This document shows, in pieces, positions 30,160-38,149 of a stretch of 64,000 nucleotides of DNA. Source of the DNA: Dongia_B soli (lineage in GTDB: Bacteria > Pseudomonadota > Alphaproteobacteria > Dongiales > Dongiaceae); assembly GCF_034044715.1 (NCBI RefSeq), contig NZ_JAXCLW010000002.1, forward strand, positions 1,054,001 through 1,118,000, in the 5' to 3' direction. Each line of letters opens with the position of its first letter. The first letter of the stretch is position 1. The notes below the pieces were generated by a model. That model did not search any database. It worked only from the letters and a program-made list of their open reading frames with translations, and was not told the DNA's origin. The position numbers and the translations under genes were made by a program.

Positions 30160-30182
30160 TATATCCCCTCCCCCCGGATAGG
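30160..30182. promoter_or_regulatory. Candidate DmeR operator
   Basis: Immediately upstream of dmeR, TATCC and GGATA arms flank a C-rich tract (CC-T-CCCCCC). A G/C-tract between short inverted repeats is the form recognised by RcnR and CsoR-type repressors. It would overlap the dmeRF promoter. Confidence 0.5.
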
Positions 30183-30196
30183 TCAATCGTAGTAGG

Positions 30197-30718
30197 TCAA
30201 TCGGGTTTCAGCAGGTAATGGCGCAGCATGTAGCTGAGGCCATGTTGCCAGGATTCATCGGTGTTGCCGCGGATATCGACACTTTTCACGAAGGTCAGTT
30301 CCCCGGTCTCCACATTTTCCATATAGAGGTTGATGTTGAGGATGAGGTTGCTGACCTTTTGCACCGTGCCCCAGGCCGCAAGACTGGCCCCGGCCTGCCG
30401 GGCGTAATTCCGCTCGCAGCCATTGCAGTTGCGGATATCCGCCTCGGCGTCGATTTGCTGCTGGAGGTCGGTCGGGATATCGACCACCGCATAGCGGCCC
30501 GACGCGCTCAGCTGCTCCCGAAGCTGCTCATCCAGCTGGCGCAGGCGCGCCATCTCCTCAGGCGAGGTCGGTTGCAGCGAGCTGTTGATCAGATCGAAGC
30601 CAAGAAGCGCGATCCGGGTTGGTGCCGCCTCGCCAAGCGCATCACCGCCGGCCATCAAGCCGGGGATACAGGTCATCCCGATCGCAATAGCGATAACAGA
30701 CCATCTGCCAATTGCCAT
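30197..30718 (-). CDS. Exported DUF3280/DUF2380 protein
   Basis: 173 residues with an N-terminal hydrophobic signal segment (residues about 5-22). The body starts TRIALLGFDLINSSLQPTS, the hallmark of the DUF3280 (DUF2380-like) family, followed by a CNGCERNYARQAGASLAAWGTVQKVSNLILNINLYMENV-type stretch (C-x2-C at about 97-100), cited here only in part. Family members are periplasmic and often lie near quinohaemoprotein or metal-related genes, but no activity is established. AAGGA lies 6 bases before the ATG. It sits upstream of dmeR on the same strand, with the putative operator in between, so it is probably a separate unit. Confidence 0.78.
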   Translation of the reverse strand: MAIGRWSVIAIAIGMTCIPGLMAGGDALGEAAPTRIALLGFDLINSSLQPTSPEEMARLRQLDEQLREQLSASGRYAVVDIPTDLQQQIDAEADIRNCNGCERNYARQAGASLAAWGTVQKVSNLILNINLYMENVETGELTFVKSVDIRGNTDESWQHGLSYMLRHYLLKPD

Positions 30719-30792
30719 CCCTCATCCTTGCGGTGCGGCGCCGAGGCGGCAACTGTTCCTTGGGCCAAGAGGCGGTCGAACCAGCAGCATCG

Positions 30793-31110
30793 CTAGATCT
30801 TTTTGAGATTGCGCCTGGCCGTTTCCAGGATCGACGGGACCAAGCCCGGAAAGGCATCGTCGACATCCTGGCGCAGTGAAACGAAGCAGCGCGTTCCCTC
30901 CTTGCGGCAGGTGATAACACCGGCTTCGCGCAGGATCTTGATGTGATGGCTGAGCGTCGAATTGGCGACCCCCACGTCGAAGTCGCCCCATCCGATTTCC
31001 TCGCCCCGGCTAAGACGGCACACCACCGACAACCGCACCGGGTCGCTGAGCGCGCCCAGAATGCCGGTCAGGGTGATTTCCGACTGCGAGGGATGCCACA
31101 ACTGCTTCAT
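30793..31110 (-). CDS. ArsR-family winged-helix regulator
   Basis: About 105 residues beginning MKQLWHPSQSEITLTGILGALSDPVRL. The ArsR helix-turn-helix is VANSTLSHHIKILREAGVITCRKEG. No CxC metal motif is present, so it is not a classical arsenic sensor; Cys residues at RLVC-type and ITCR positions could sense electrophiles. The open frame continues to an ATG at 31182, but that would include the presumed operator at 31161, so 31110 is preferred despite a weak ribosome-binding site. It is divergent from an Old Yellow Enzyme gene, a common pairing in alphaproteobacteria, and probably represses it. Confidence 0.85.
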   Translation of the reverse strand: MKQLWHPSQSEITLTGILGALSDPVRLSVVCRLSRGEEIGWGDFDVGVANSTLSHHIKILREAGVITCRKEGTRCFVSLRQDVDDAFPGLVPSILETARRNLKKI

Positions 31111-31160
31111 GGCGAAACGCTCGATGCTCCTTGTTTTGCCCTTGGACCCGCCTATATTCA

Positions 31161-31175
31161 ATGTTCGTCGAACAT
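31161..31175. promoter_or_regulatory. Candidate ArsR-family operator
   Basis: ATGTTCG-T-CGAACAT is a perfect palindrome, and its right arm is repeated at once (CGAACAT at 31176-31182). It lies between the divergent ArsR and alkene reductase genes, where binding could block both promoters. Confidence 0.6.
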
Positions 31176-31246
31176 CGAACATTGGTCAATCCATTTTGAT
31201 CGGATGTGACTCAACTCAATGATCTAACAGCAAAAAGCAGATTGCG

Positions 31247-32299
31247 ATGTCAAAACTCTTTGATCCGATCACCGTCGGTGACCTGAAGCTGCCGAACCGT
31301 ATCTTCATGGCGCCCCTCACGCGTCAACGGGCCAGCGAGGGCCGCGTGCCGAATGAGTTGATGCGTGAGTATTATATCCAGCGGGCCTCTGCCGGGTTGA
31401 TCCTGTCCGAAGCCACCGCGGTTACGCCGATGGGTGTTGGATATGCCGATACCCCGGGTATCTGGTCGGACGAGCAGGTCGAGGGTTGGAAGCTGGTGAC
31501 CAGGGGCGTGCATGATGCCGGCGGTCACATCTTCCTCCAGCTCTGGCATGTCGGCCGCGTTTCCGACCCCCATTTTCTCGATGGCCAGTTGCCCGTGGCG
31601 CCGAGCGCCATTGCCGCCGAGGGTCATGTCAGGTTGTTAAAACCGCAGCGCCCCTATGTGACGCCACGCGCCCTGGACCACCGCGAAATACCCGGCATCA
31701 TCGCAGCCTTCCGCAAGGGCGCCGAAAATGCCCAGCGCGCCGGCTTCGACGGCGTCGAAATCCACGGCGCCAACGGCTATCTGCTGGACCAGTTCCTGCA
31801 AGACAGCACCAATAAGCGGATCGACGATTACGGCGGGCCGGTTGAAAACCGCGCCCGCCTGATGCTGGAAGCCACCGATGCCGCCGTCTCCGTCTGGGGT
31901 GCCGATCGCGTCGGCGTGCATTTGGCCCCGCGCAGCGATTCCCAGTCGATGGGCGACAGCGATCCGCTGGCCACCTTTGGTTATGTGGCTCGCGAACTCG
32001 GCAAGCGCAAGATCGCCTTCATCTGCGCCCGCGAACATGTCGGCGTCGACAGCCTGGGACCGAAACTGAAGAAGGAGTATGGCGGCATCTATGTGGCCAA
32101 TGAACAATTGACCAAGGAAGCCGCCGAAAAGCTGCTGGCCAGCGGCGATGCCGATGCGGTCGCTTTCGGGAAGGCTTTCATCTCCAATCCCGATCTGCCG
32201 AAGCGGTTGCGCCAGGATGCGCCGCTCAACGGCTGGGATTCCGCCACTTTCTATGCGCGGGGCCCCAAAGGCTACACGGATTATCCGGCACTCGCCTGA
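31247..32299 (+). CDS. nemA: Old Yellow Enzyme-family alkene reductase
   Basis: 350 residues, FMN-dependent TIM barrel. Seen are KLPNRIFMAPLTRQRA, LQLWHVGRVS, and the substrate-binding HGANGYLLDQFLQ with the family's His and Asn, then DDYGGPVENRARL and the phosphate-binding VAFGKAFISNPDL. NemA-type enzymes reduce activated C=C bonds of N-ethylmaleimide, enones and nitro compounds with NAD(P)H. Ribosome-binding site upstream of the ATG at 31247 is weak. The divergent ArsR regulator and shared palindrome suggest induction by electrophiles. A terminator follows at 32328. The symbol is by similarity to the NemA group. Confidence 0.9.
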   Translation: MSKLFDPITVGDLKLPNRIFMAPLTRQRASEGRVPNELMREYYIQRASAGLILSEATAVTPMGVGYADTPGIWSDEQVEGWKLVTRGVHDAGGHIFLQLWHVGRVSDPHFLDGQLPVAPSAIAAEGHVRLLKPQRPYVTPRALDHREIPGIIAAFRKGAENAQRAGFDGVEIHGANGYLLDQFLQDSTNKRIDDYGGPVENRARLMLEATDAAVSVWGADRVGVHLAPRSDSQSMGDSDPLATFGYVARELGKRKIAFICAREHVGVDSLGPKLKKEYGGIYVANEQLTKEAAEKLLASGDADAVAFGKAFISNPDLPKRLRQDAPLNGWDSATFYARGPKGYTDYPALA

Positions 32300-32327
32300 G
32301 CTTCCGTAAGCGACCCCGCGAAACGAC

Positions 32328-32361
32328 AAACCCGGCGGTGCCAATGCATCGCCGGGTTTTC
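32328..32361 (+). terminator. Rho-independent terminator of the alkene reductase gene
   Basis: AAACCCGGCG / CGCCGGGTTT inverted repeat followed by a further T, 28 bases past the stop codon. Confidence 0.85.
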
Positions 32362-32420
32362 ACGGAACCTGTGATTGGCAATGCCTGTTACCTTTTCATC
32401 CAATGGCAGAAAGGCAGGCC

Positions 32421-33492
32421 ATGGCCGAAACAGCCGATGTCAGAACCGGGCAAGGTCAACCGAAGCTCGATCGGGAGGCTTTCGCCGAGAGATACCGCCA
32501 GCATTTCAAAGACCCGATTTTCGATCATGCTCAGGCAGAGATCGAGCGCCTCATCGATCGCCTGGGACGGTTATCGTCAAGGCCGAAAGGCACCGGTGAC
32601 GCGCAAGGCCGGCCCCGGCTTTACGGATCCCGACTACGATCTTTCGGTCGATTGGCTAAAGGCACATGACGCGATCATCGAAGCCGGACGCCGCCAGCGC
32701 GATCCCGCATCGCCCACGCGCATCCTGCTGATCTGCGGCTCACCGCGCACCGACGACACCTGCCCCAGCGAGATGTCGAAAAGCTTCCGCCTCGTCTCGC
32801 ATTGCCGCGACGCGATGATCAAGGCCGGATGCGAAGTCGATTTGCTGGATCTCAGCCGCGTCACCGCCGAATACGGGCGGGTCATCTATCCCTGCAAAGC
32901 CTGCGTCTCCACCTCCATGGCGCTCTGCCATTGGCCGTGCTCCTGTTATCCCAATCACAGCCTCGGCCAGGTCAATGACTGGATGAACGAAATCTACCCG
33001 CGCTGGATGGCGGCACATGGCGTGATGATCGTGACGCCGGTTCACTGGTATCAGGCGCCCAGCGTGTTGAAATTGATGATGGACCGATTGGTCTGCGCCG
33101 ATGGCGGCAACCCCGATCCGACCAGCACCCATGGCAAGGATGCTGCGCGCGCCAAGCAGATCGAACTCGCCGGTTGGCCCTATCCGCGCCATCTCGCCGG
33201 ACGTGCCTTCAGCGTGCTGGTACATGCCGATAGCGAAGGCGCCGATGAATTGCGCCGCGCTCTAACCGACTGGCTGTCCGCTATGCATCTGGTCGAGGCG
33301 GGTAGCGCCTCGATCGGCAGGTATATCGGCTATTACCAACCCTATGCGACCAGCCATCAGGCACTCGACCAGGAAGCCGCCTTATTTCTGGAAGCGCAAA
33401 ATGCCGCGGCGGCGCTGATCAACAAGATTTGTCAACTCCGTAGCGGGCAAACAGAACCCGATGCAGGACTGACCGATCCGCGTCCGAAGTAA
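32421..33492 (+). pseudogene. Flavodoxin-family NAD(P)H-dependent oxidoreductase, frameshifted
   Basis: The N-terminal part (LDREAFAERYRQHFKDPIFD...AEIERLID) is read in one frame from about 32421 to 32558, and the rest (IAWDGYRQGRK..., then ILLICGSPRTDDTCPSEMSK, CKACVSTSMALCHWPCSCYPNH, GVMIVTPVHWYQAPSVLKLMMDRL) in another frame from about 32557 to the stop at 33492. Joined, they give a continuous protein of about 355 residues of the flavodoxin-like FMN reductase family. Roughly two bases appear missing near 32553-32562. The downstream frame has no nearby ribosome-binding site. Both parts are well conserved, so the lesion is recent or a sequencing error. It follows the alkene reductase gene in the same direction. 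Confidence 0.78.
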
Positions 33493-33541
33493 CATGCGAA
33501 GTCGAGATATGGGGAAGGCTGATGTTTTATGCCCGGCCCGG

Positions 33542-33653
33542 GGGCCGATCAAAAGATCGGCCCGGCGGACCGGTTATGGCCGTCTTTCCTGGCCGTAACG
33601 GATCGTGCGATCCCACTTGCCAGCGTGGCGGCCGCCGGACCAGAACCGTCCGG
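33542..33653. other. Three consecutive hairpins between convergent genes
   Basis: Successive inverted repeats: GGGCCGATC/GATCGGCCC with an AAAA loop (33542-33563), GTTATGGCC/GGCCGTAAC (33573-33599, one G-U pair) and CCGGAC/GTCCGG (33635-33653). They fill the space between the flavodoxin-family gene and the convergent DUF465 gene. The first may be a terminator; the set could also be a structured RNA. No known RNA family was recognised. Confidence 0.5.
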
Positions 33654-33698
33654 CTGGGTATTCGACGGCGCCGCTACGGGCAGCGCCTGGCTAAGCGA

Positions 33699-33872
33699 CT
33701 AAGTGCGGTAGACGGGCATTGCTGCCATAGCATCTTTTAGCCGGAGTTTTTGCTTCTTTAGATCGCTCAGAAACGTTTCATCAGGATGGGGGCGTCTTTC
33801 TTCATCCGCAATGCGGATCTCCAGCTCGGAATGCTTTGCTTTCAGCGATTCCAGATGCGACGCAAGAGCCAT
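33699..33872 (-). CDS. DUF465 (YdcH-like) small protein
   Basis: A 57-residue protein: MALASHLESLKAKHSELEIR, then IADEERRPHPDETFLSDLKK and QKLRLKDAMAAMPVYRT, ending with TAG. The charged helical hairpin with the RRPHPDE turn and LKKQKLRLKD second helix is diagnostic of the DUF465/YdcH family, found widely in alphaproteobacteria near ubiX. GGGAG lies 8 bases before the ATG at 33872. Function is unknown; a coiled-coil antiparallel hairpin is expected. It is divergent from ubiX by about 230 bp. Confidence 0.85.
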   Translation of the reverse strand: MALASHLESLKAKHSELEIRIADEERRPHPDETFLSDLKKQKLRLKDAMAAMPVYRT

Positions 33873-34102
33873 CGGCAATTCTCCCTAACGGTTGGAGTGG
33901 CAGAGGCCGACATTCCCGCCCGGCGGCAAATGGCAGCCCCCAAAGGAAGCTCACGAACGTTAATGAACGCTTGTTGCGCTCATTGGAGGAAACTGCAAAA
34001 CGGATGGTAGTCCTGTTCCCTTATCTAGTAAATTGGAGAAATATCAGTCGAATCAAGAATCGACGGTAAATGACTCGTTAATGCAGCAATAGGATTGACC
34101 TA

Positions 34103-34771
34103 ATGGCGCCCCGGGGCAGTGCCGCGCGTACAACCACGCCGTCTTCAAGCTCGCTATCTGCACCATCGCAGCATGTTCCGCCTCGCTTGATCGTCGGGAT
34201 TTCCGGCGCATCCGGCGTTGTCTACGGGCTGCGTCTCCTTGAAATGCTGCAAGACAGCATGATCGAAACGCACCTTGTGATGTCGCGCACCTCGGAGGTG
34301 ACGCTGGCGCACGAAACCGATCGCAAGGTGAAAGCGGTGAAAGCGCTCGCGGATTATTGCCACGATGCGGAAGACATGGCCGCCCCGATCTCCAGCGGCT
34401 CGTTTCTCACCATGGGCATGGTGGTCGCCCCCTGCTCGGTAAAGACATTGGCCGAGATTGCCACCGGTGTTACCACCACCCTGACCTCACGCGCCGCCGA
34501 TGTGGTGTTGAAAGAGCGTCGCCGTCTTGTCCTTATGGTGCGCGAAACGCCACTCCATGCCGGGCATCTCAAGAACATGCTGGCGGTGACGGAGATGGGG
34601 GGCATCATCGCACCGCCGGTCCCTGCCCTCTATGCCAAGCCGCAAAACATCGAGCAGATGATCGATCACAGTCTCGGCCGCGTGCTCGACCTTTTTGGCA
34701 TCACCAGCGAGCGCGTACATCGCTGGGGCGAAGAGAAGCTGGCGAAGCGGCGGCCAAATAATAATGCGTAA
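34103..34771 (+). CDS. ubiX: Flavin prenyltransferase UbiX
   Basis: 222 residues. After a non-conserved N-terminal extension of about 30 residues comes the UbiX core: LIVGISGASGVVYGLRLLEML (phosphate/FMN loop), VMSRTSEVTL, ISSGSFLTMGMVVAPCSVKTLAEIATG split over the FMN site, then LVLMVRETPLHAGHLKNML and GGIIAPPVPALYAKP. UbiX prenylates FMN with dimethylallyl phosphate to make the cofactor of UbiD decarboxylases in ubiquinone synthesis. AGGA lies 8 bases before the ATG; an internal start near the conserved core is also possible, because the extension is low in complexity. No ubiD gene is in view. Confidence 0.93.
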   Translation: MAPRGSAARTTTPSSSSLSAPSQHVPPRLIVGISGASGVVYGLRLLEMLQDSMIETHLVMSRTSEVTLAHETDRKVKAVKALADYCHDAEDMAAPISSGSFLTMGMVVAPCSVKTLAEIATGVTTTLTSRAADVVLKERRRLVLMVRETPLHAGHLKNMLAVTEMGGIIAPPVPALYAKPQNIEQMIDHSLGRVLDLFGITSERVHRWGEEKLAKRRPNNNA

Positions 34772-34794
34772 CCGCGCAGGCGGCGCGGCTCTTT

Positions 34795-35316
34795 TCACAA
34801 TTCTTTGAGGATCGCTGCGATATCGGCTTCGTCCTGCGCATCGGGTTCGTTCGACGTGCTGATGCGCGGCAGAAAATCGAGATAACCGCGCAGCACCGGC
34901 AAGGCGAGTTCCGCTGGCGGCAAGGCGGAAAGCTTCGTGCAATGCGGCTCCGCCGCCGCGGCAATCTGGCGCTGGGCGATACGTTCGCAATCCAGCTCAG
35001 CGCCGAGCAAGGTATGTTTCAGCGATTGCTGATCGATCTTGCCGATCTCCTCGGCGAAATCCGATTTGATGCGGCGACGCACCTGGCGCAGCGGCACCAC
35101 GACCTTTTCCCGCCAAGATGAAACGGCCGCATCGATCGACTGCACGCCATCGAGCGGCAGGCGATAGCCCAAGGTCGCCAGCCAGCAGATCCCCAGCAAC
35201 ATGTTCACATCCGCATTGCGGCGATCCTGCAGCGACAGCAAAGCGGCGGCCACATTGGGCTTGCAGTAAAAGGCCAGGCTGAATTCCCAGAAGCCATCCG
35301 CATTGAGTTTGATCAC
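34795..35316 (-). CDS. TIGR02444 / DUF2390 family protein
   Basis: 173 residues with the pattern FWEFSLAFYCKPNVAAALLSLQDRRNADVNMLLGICWLA (about residues 9-47, abbreviated), which defines the TIGR02444 family. An alpha-helical protein without membrane segments. The start is a GTG at 35316 with GAGG 8 bases upstream. The family has no known function; it often lies beside ubiX or ABC ATPase genes. It converges with ubiX (23 bp gap). Confidence 0.82.
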   Translation of the reverse strand: MIKLNADGFWEFSLAFYCKPNVAAALLSLQDRRNADVNMLLGICWLATLGYRLPLDGVQSIDAAVSSWREKVVVPLRQVRRRIKSDFAEEIGKIDQQSLKHTLLGAELDCERIAQRQIAAAAEPHCTKLSALPPAELALPVLRGYLDFLPRISTSNEPDAQDEADIAAILKEL

Positions 35317-35560
35317 CTGCCCAACCTCGCCCCAATTGCCGATGCGTCGCTACCCGGCCCGGCCTTCCCAGCTGGATGACAAACAGGTTCCAGCACTTGG
35401 CCGCAACCTTATCCGAAATCGCGATTCGTCCCAAAATGCGCAGATTCCCTTGCAAAAATAGGGCTTTAGGGACTTCTCCTCCACAAGCCGGGGCTTGTCT
35501 TCGGACGGGCGATGCCCAACTATGGCTTAACGTGATTCACGATCATTGGATTCTCCCGGC

Positions 35561-36508
35561 ATGAGCGAAGCCTTTTTCCTGCTCCCCGATACCCGCAGCG
35601 TCCTTGCCCTTACCGGCGCGGACCGGGCCGCATTTCTCCAGGGCCTGATCACCAACGACACCGCCAAACTCAGCCCCGAGCGTGCGATCTATGCCGCCTT
35701 CCTGACACCGCAGGGAAAATACCTGCATGATTTCTCGATCGCCGTGCTGAAGGATGCAGATGGCGAAGAACGCTATCTGCTGGATGTCGAAGCGGCCCGC
35801 CGGGCAGATCTGCTGAAGCGCCTGTCGATGTATCGCCTGCGGTCGAAAGTCGCCCTTGCCGATGTGGGCGGCGATTTTGCCGTCGCCATTCTGTATGGCG
35901 CGGATGTCCCGGCCACCCTCGGCCTGCCCGCCGAGCCCGGTGTGACGAAGGCATTTGGCAATGGCGTCGTCTTCACCGATCCCCGTCTCGCGGCCTTGGG
36001 CGCCCGCGCGATCCTGCCGCGCGCCGAAGCGGCCGCCTGGCTGTCGAATGCCGGTCTGAAGCAAGGCGAGTTGACGGCCTATGACCGTTTGCGCCTGGGG
36101 CTCGGCGTGCCGGAAAGCGGCCGTGACCTCATTCCCGATAAATCGATCCTGCTGGAATCTGGCTTCGATGAACTGAACGCCGTCGATTGGCAGAAGGGCT
36201 GTTATATGGGCCAGGAGCTGACAGCGCGGACGAAATATCGCGGTCTGGTTCGCAAGCGCCTGCTGCCGGTGAAGATCGAGGGCGCCGCGCCGGAAACCGG
36301 CACCCCTGTCATGGCCGGCGACAAAGATATCGGCGAGATCCGCAGCCACAGCGCCGACGGCACGATCGGTCTCGCCATGCTGCGCCTCGAAGCGCTCGAT
36401 GCCTTGCGCCAAGGTGGCACCGTAACGCTGCAGGCCGGCAATGCAACGCTCACCCCCCTCCTGCCGGATTGGGTGCGGCTGCCCGAAGCCGAAAGTGCGA
36501 CGGGATAA
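35561..36508 (+). CDS. ygfZ: YgfZ/GcvT folate-binding protein (CAF17-like, Fe-S cluster maintenance)
   Basis: About 315 residues. The family hallmark KGCYMGQELTARTKYRG, which contains the essential Cys of the K-G-C-Y-x-G-Q-E motif, is at about residues 211-227. The N-terminal LTGADRAAFLQGLITNDTA and the aminomethyltransferase-like fold support the call. YgfZ uses tetrahydrofolate to support repair or assembly of certain 4Fe-4S proteins such as MiaB. The ATG at 35561 is preferred to a TTG 15 bases upstream, although no strong Shine-Dalgarno is seen. Gene order with the P1 peptidase (92 bp downstream) is loose. Confidence 0.9.
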   Translation: MSEAFFLLPDTRSVLALTGADRAAFLQGLITNDTAKLSPERAIYAAFLTPQGKYLHDFSIAVLKDADGEERYLLDVEAARRADLLKRLSMYRLRSKVALADVGGDFAVAILYGADVPATLGLPAEPGVTKAFGNGVVFTDPRLAALGARAILPRAEAAAWLSNAGLKQGELTAYDRLRLGLGVPESGRDLIPDKSILLESGFDELNAVDWQKGCYMGQELTARTKYRGLVRKRLLPVKIEGAAPETGTPVMAGDKDIGEIRSHSADGTIGLAMLRLEALDALRQGGTVTLQAGNATLTPLLPDWVRLPEAESATG

Positions 36509-36600
36509 ACTTCCGGTTTCTTCCGATGGCGGCTAATGGCCAAGCCCGCGCGGCTCTGTTATAGAGCAGGCTCCTCTTTCATCCGTTTCGGGGGCTGACC

Positions 36601-37683
36601 ATGAGCGTGTCTTCTGCGAAACCGCGCCTGCGCGATCTCGGCATCACTCTTGGCCAAATGGCGCCCGGATCGCTCAATGCCATTACCGATGTGGCGGGCG
36701 TCAAGGTCGGCTATACGACCGTCATCACTGATACGCCCCGTGTGGTACGCAGCGGCGTCACCGCGATCTGGCCCTCGGACAGCATCTACACCGATCACCT
36801 TTTTGCCGGCTATCATTCCTTCAACGGCAATGGCGAGATGACCGGCACCATCTGGCTACAGGAACAGGGAACCTTGGCCGGCCCGATCGGCATCACCAAT
36901 ACCCATGCCGTCGGCGTGGTGCGCGACGCGATCTGCCGGCTTGCCGCCGAACGCTTTGTCCAGAATCCCTGGCATCTGCCGGTGACCGGCGAGACCTGGG
37001 ATGGCTGGCTGTCCGATGCCGAGACCTTCCCCATCACCACCGACCACGCCTTGGCCGCCTTCAAGACAGCGCAAGGCGGCGCCATTGCCGAAGGGAATGT
37101 CGGCGGCGGCACCGGCATGATCTGCCACGAATTCAAAGGCGGCACCGGTACCGCGTCCCGCAAGCTGAGCGAGGCGCAGGGCGGCTGGACGGTAGGCGCG
37201 CTGGTGCAGGCCAATTACGGCATGCGCGAGATGCTGCGCTGTGGTCATGCGCCGGTCGGTCTAGAGATCACCGCCGATATCGTACCCAGTTCACGCGACG
37301 AGCCGAAGGACCAAGGCTCCATTATCGTCATCCTGGCGACCGATGCCCCGCTGCTGCCGATCCAATGCCAGCGCCTTGCCCGCCGCGCAACGACCGGCCT
37401 TGCCTGGGCCGGCGGCTTCGGCGCCAATTCCAGTGGCGATATCTTCCTCGCCTTCTCTACCGGCAATGTGGTGCAGGCTGGCGCAAGGATGACCGACATC
37501 CGTATGCTCGGCCTCGATCAATGCACCCCGCTTTTCCAGGCCGCCGCCGAAGCGACCGAAGAGGCGATCTGGAATGCCATGATCGCAGCCGAGACGATGA
37601 CCGGGTTCAAAGGCCGCACAGTGCATGCCATTCCGCATGATCTGCTGCGTCAGGCCGTGGCGCGTTATCGTCGGCAAGACTGA
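36601..37683 (+). CDS. P1-family (S58, DmpA-like) peptidase
   Basis: 360 residues of the N-terminal nucleophile family typified by DmpA (L-aminopeptidase/D-esterase). Key motifs: ITDVAGVKVGYTTV near the start, GPIGITNTHAVGVVRDAI, EGNVGGGTGMICHEFKGGTG, and the self-cleavage site KDQGSIIVILATDAPL, where Ser240 after Gly239 would become the catalytic N-terminal nucleophile. No signal peptide, so the enzyme is cytoplasmic. Family members remove N-terminal residues from peptides, including D-amino acids or beta-peptides; specificity is not predictable. A hairpin follows at 37723. Confidence 0.92.
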   Translation: MSVSSAKPRLRDLGITLGQMAPGSLNAITDVAGVKVGYTTVITDTPRVVRSGVTAIWPSDSIYTDHLFAGYHSFNGNGEMTGTIWLQEQGTLAGPIGITNTHAVGVVRDAICRLAAERFVQNPWHLPVTGETWDGWLSDAETFPITTDHALAAFKTAQGGAIAEGNVGGGTGMICHEFKGGTGTASRKLSEAQGGWTVGALVQANYGMREMLRCGHAPVGLEITADIVPSSRDEPKDQGSIIVILATDAPLLPIQCQRLARRATTGLAWAGGFGANSSGDIFLAFSTGNVVQAGARMTDIRMLGLDQCTPLFQAAAEATEEAIWNAMIAAETMTGFKGRTVHAIPHDLLRQAVARYRRQD

Positions 37684-38149
37684 CTCTCTCATCCATTTGA
37701 ATGAGATGATATGAAGCAAAGTCGCTCTCCGTCATACACGTCGTGGTCGATGCATATGGCGGAGCGCGAATTTCTTTTCATTCGACATACTATTGCATGC
37801 TTGATGCTTGTGATGCCGCATCGAGCGTTGTATCCTCTCATTATCCACTGAACATGAATTTCAACCGCCGAACTTCTATGAGGTAGCGGCGCGCGTCAGA
37901 CCACCGCAGCAAGAGCTGCTTTGCGTTGGCTGTACGAAGTGTGACGGCCTTGTCTCAAGCAAGGACCGATCGCTCGTACCAATGATGACGATTGGCGATC
38001 ACCAATGTGGTGATTGATGGGGCGGCGCTGTTCTTCAGCGTTGCGTCACGATTTTGATCATCTCCATTTCCATTCCGCTCGTCGCTTTGCGACCGGGCAT
38101 GGTTCACTTCGCCTATATGTCTGCGCTGCGACGATGACAGGAGTACGCC
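37684..38149. other. Long intergenic region before the metalloprotease locus
   Basis: 466 bp without a supported gene. A hairpin at 37723-37766 (12 pairs, one bulge, one G-U) may terminate the P1 peptidase transcript. From 37770 to 37880 the sequence is AT-rich. It should carry the promoter of the four-gene locus that starts at 38150. No classical operator or riboswitch was recognised. Confidence 0.4.
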
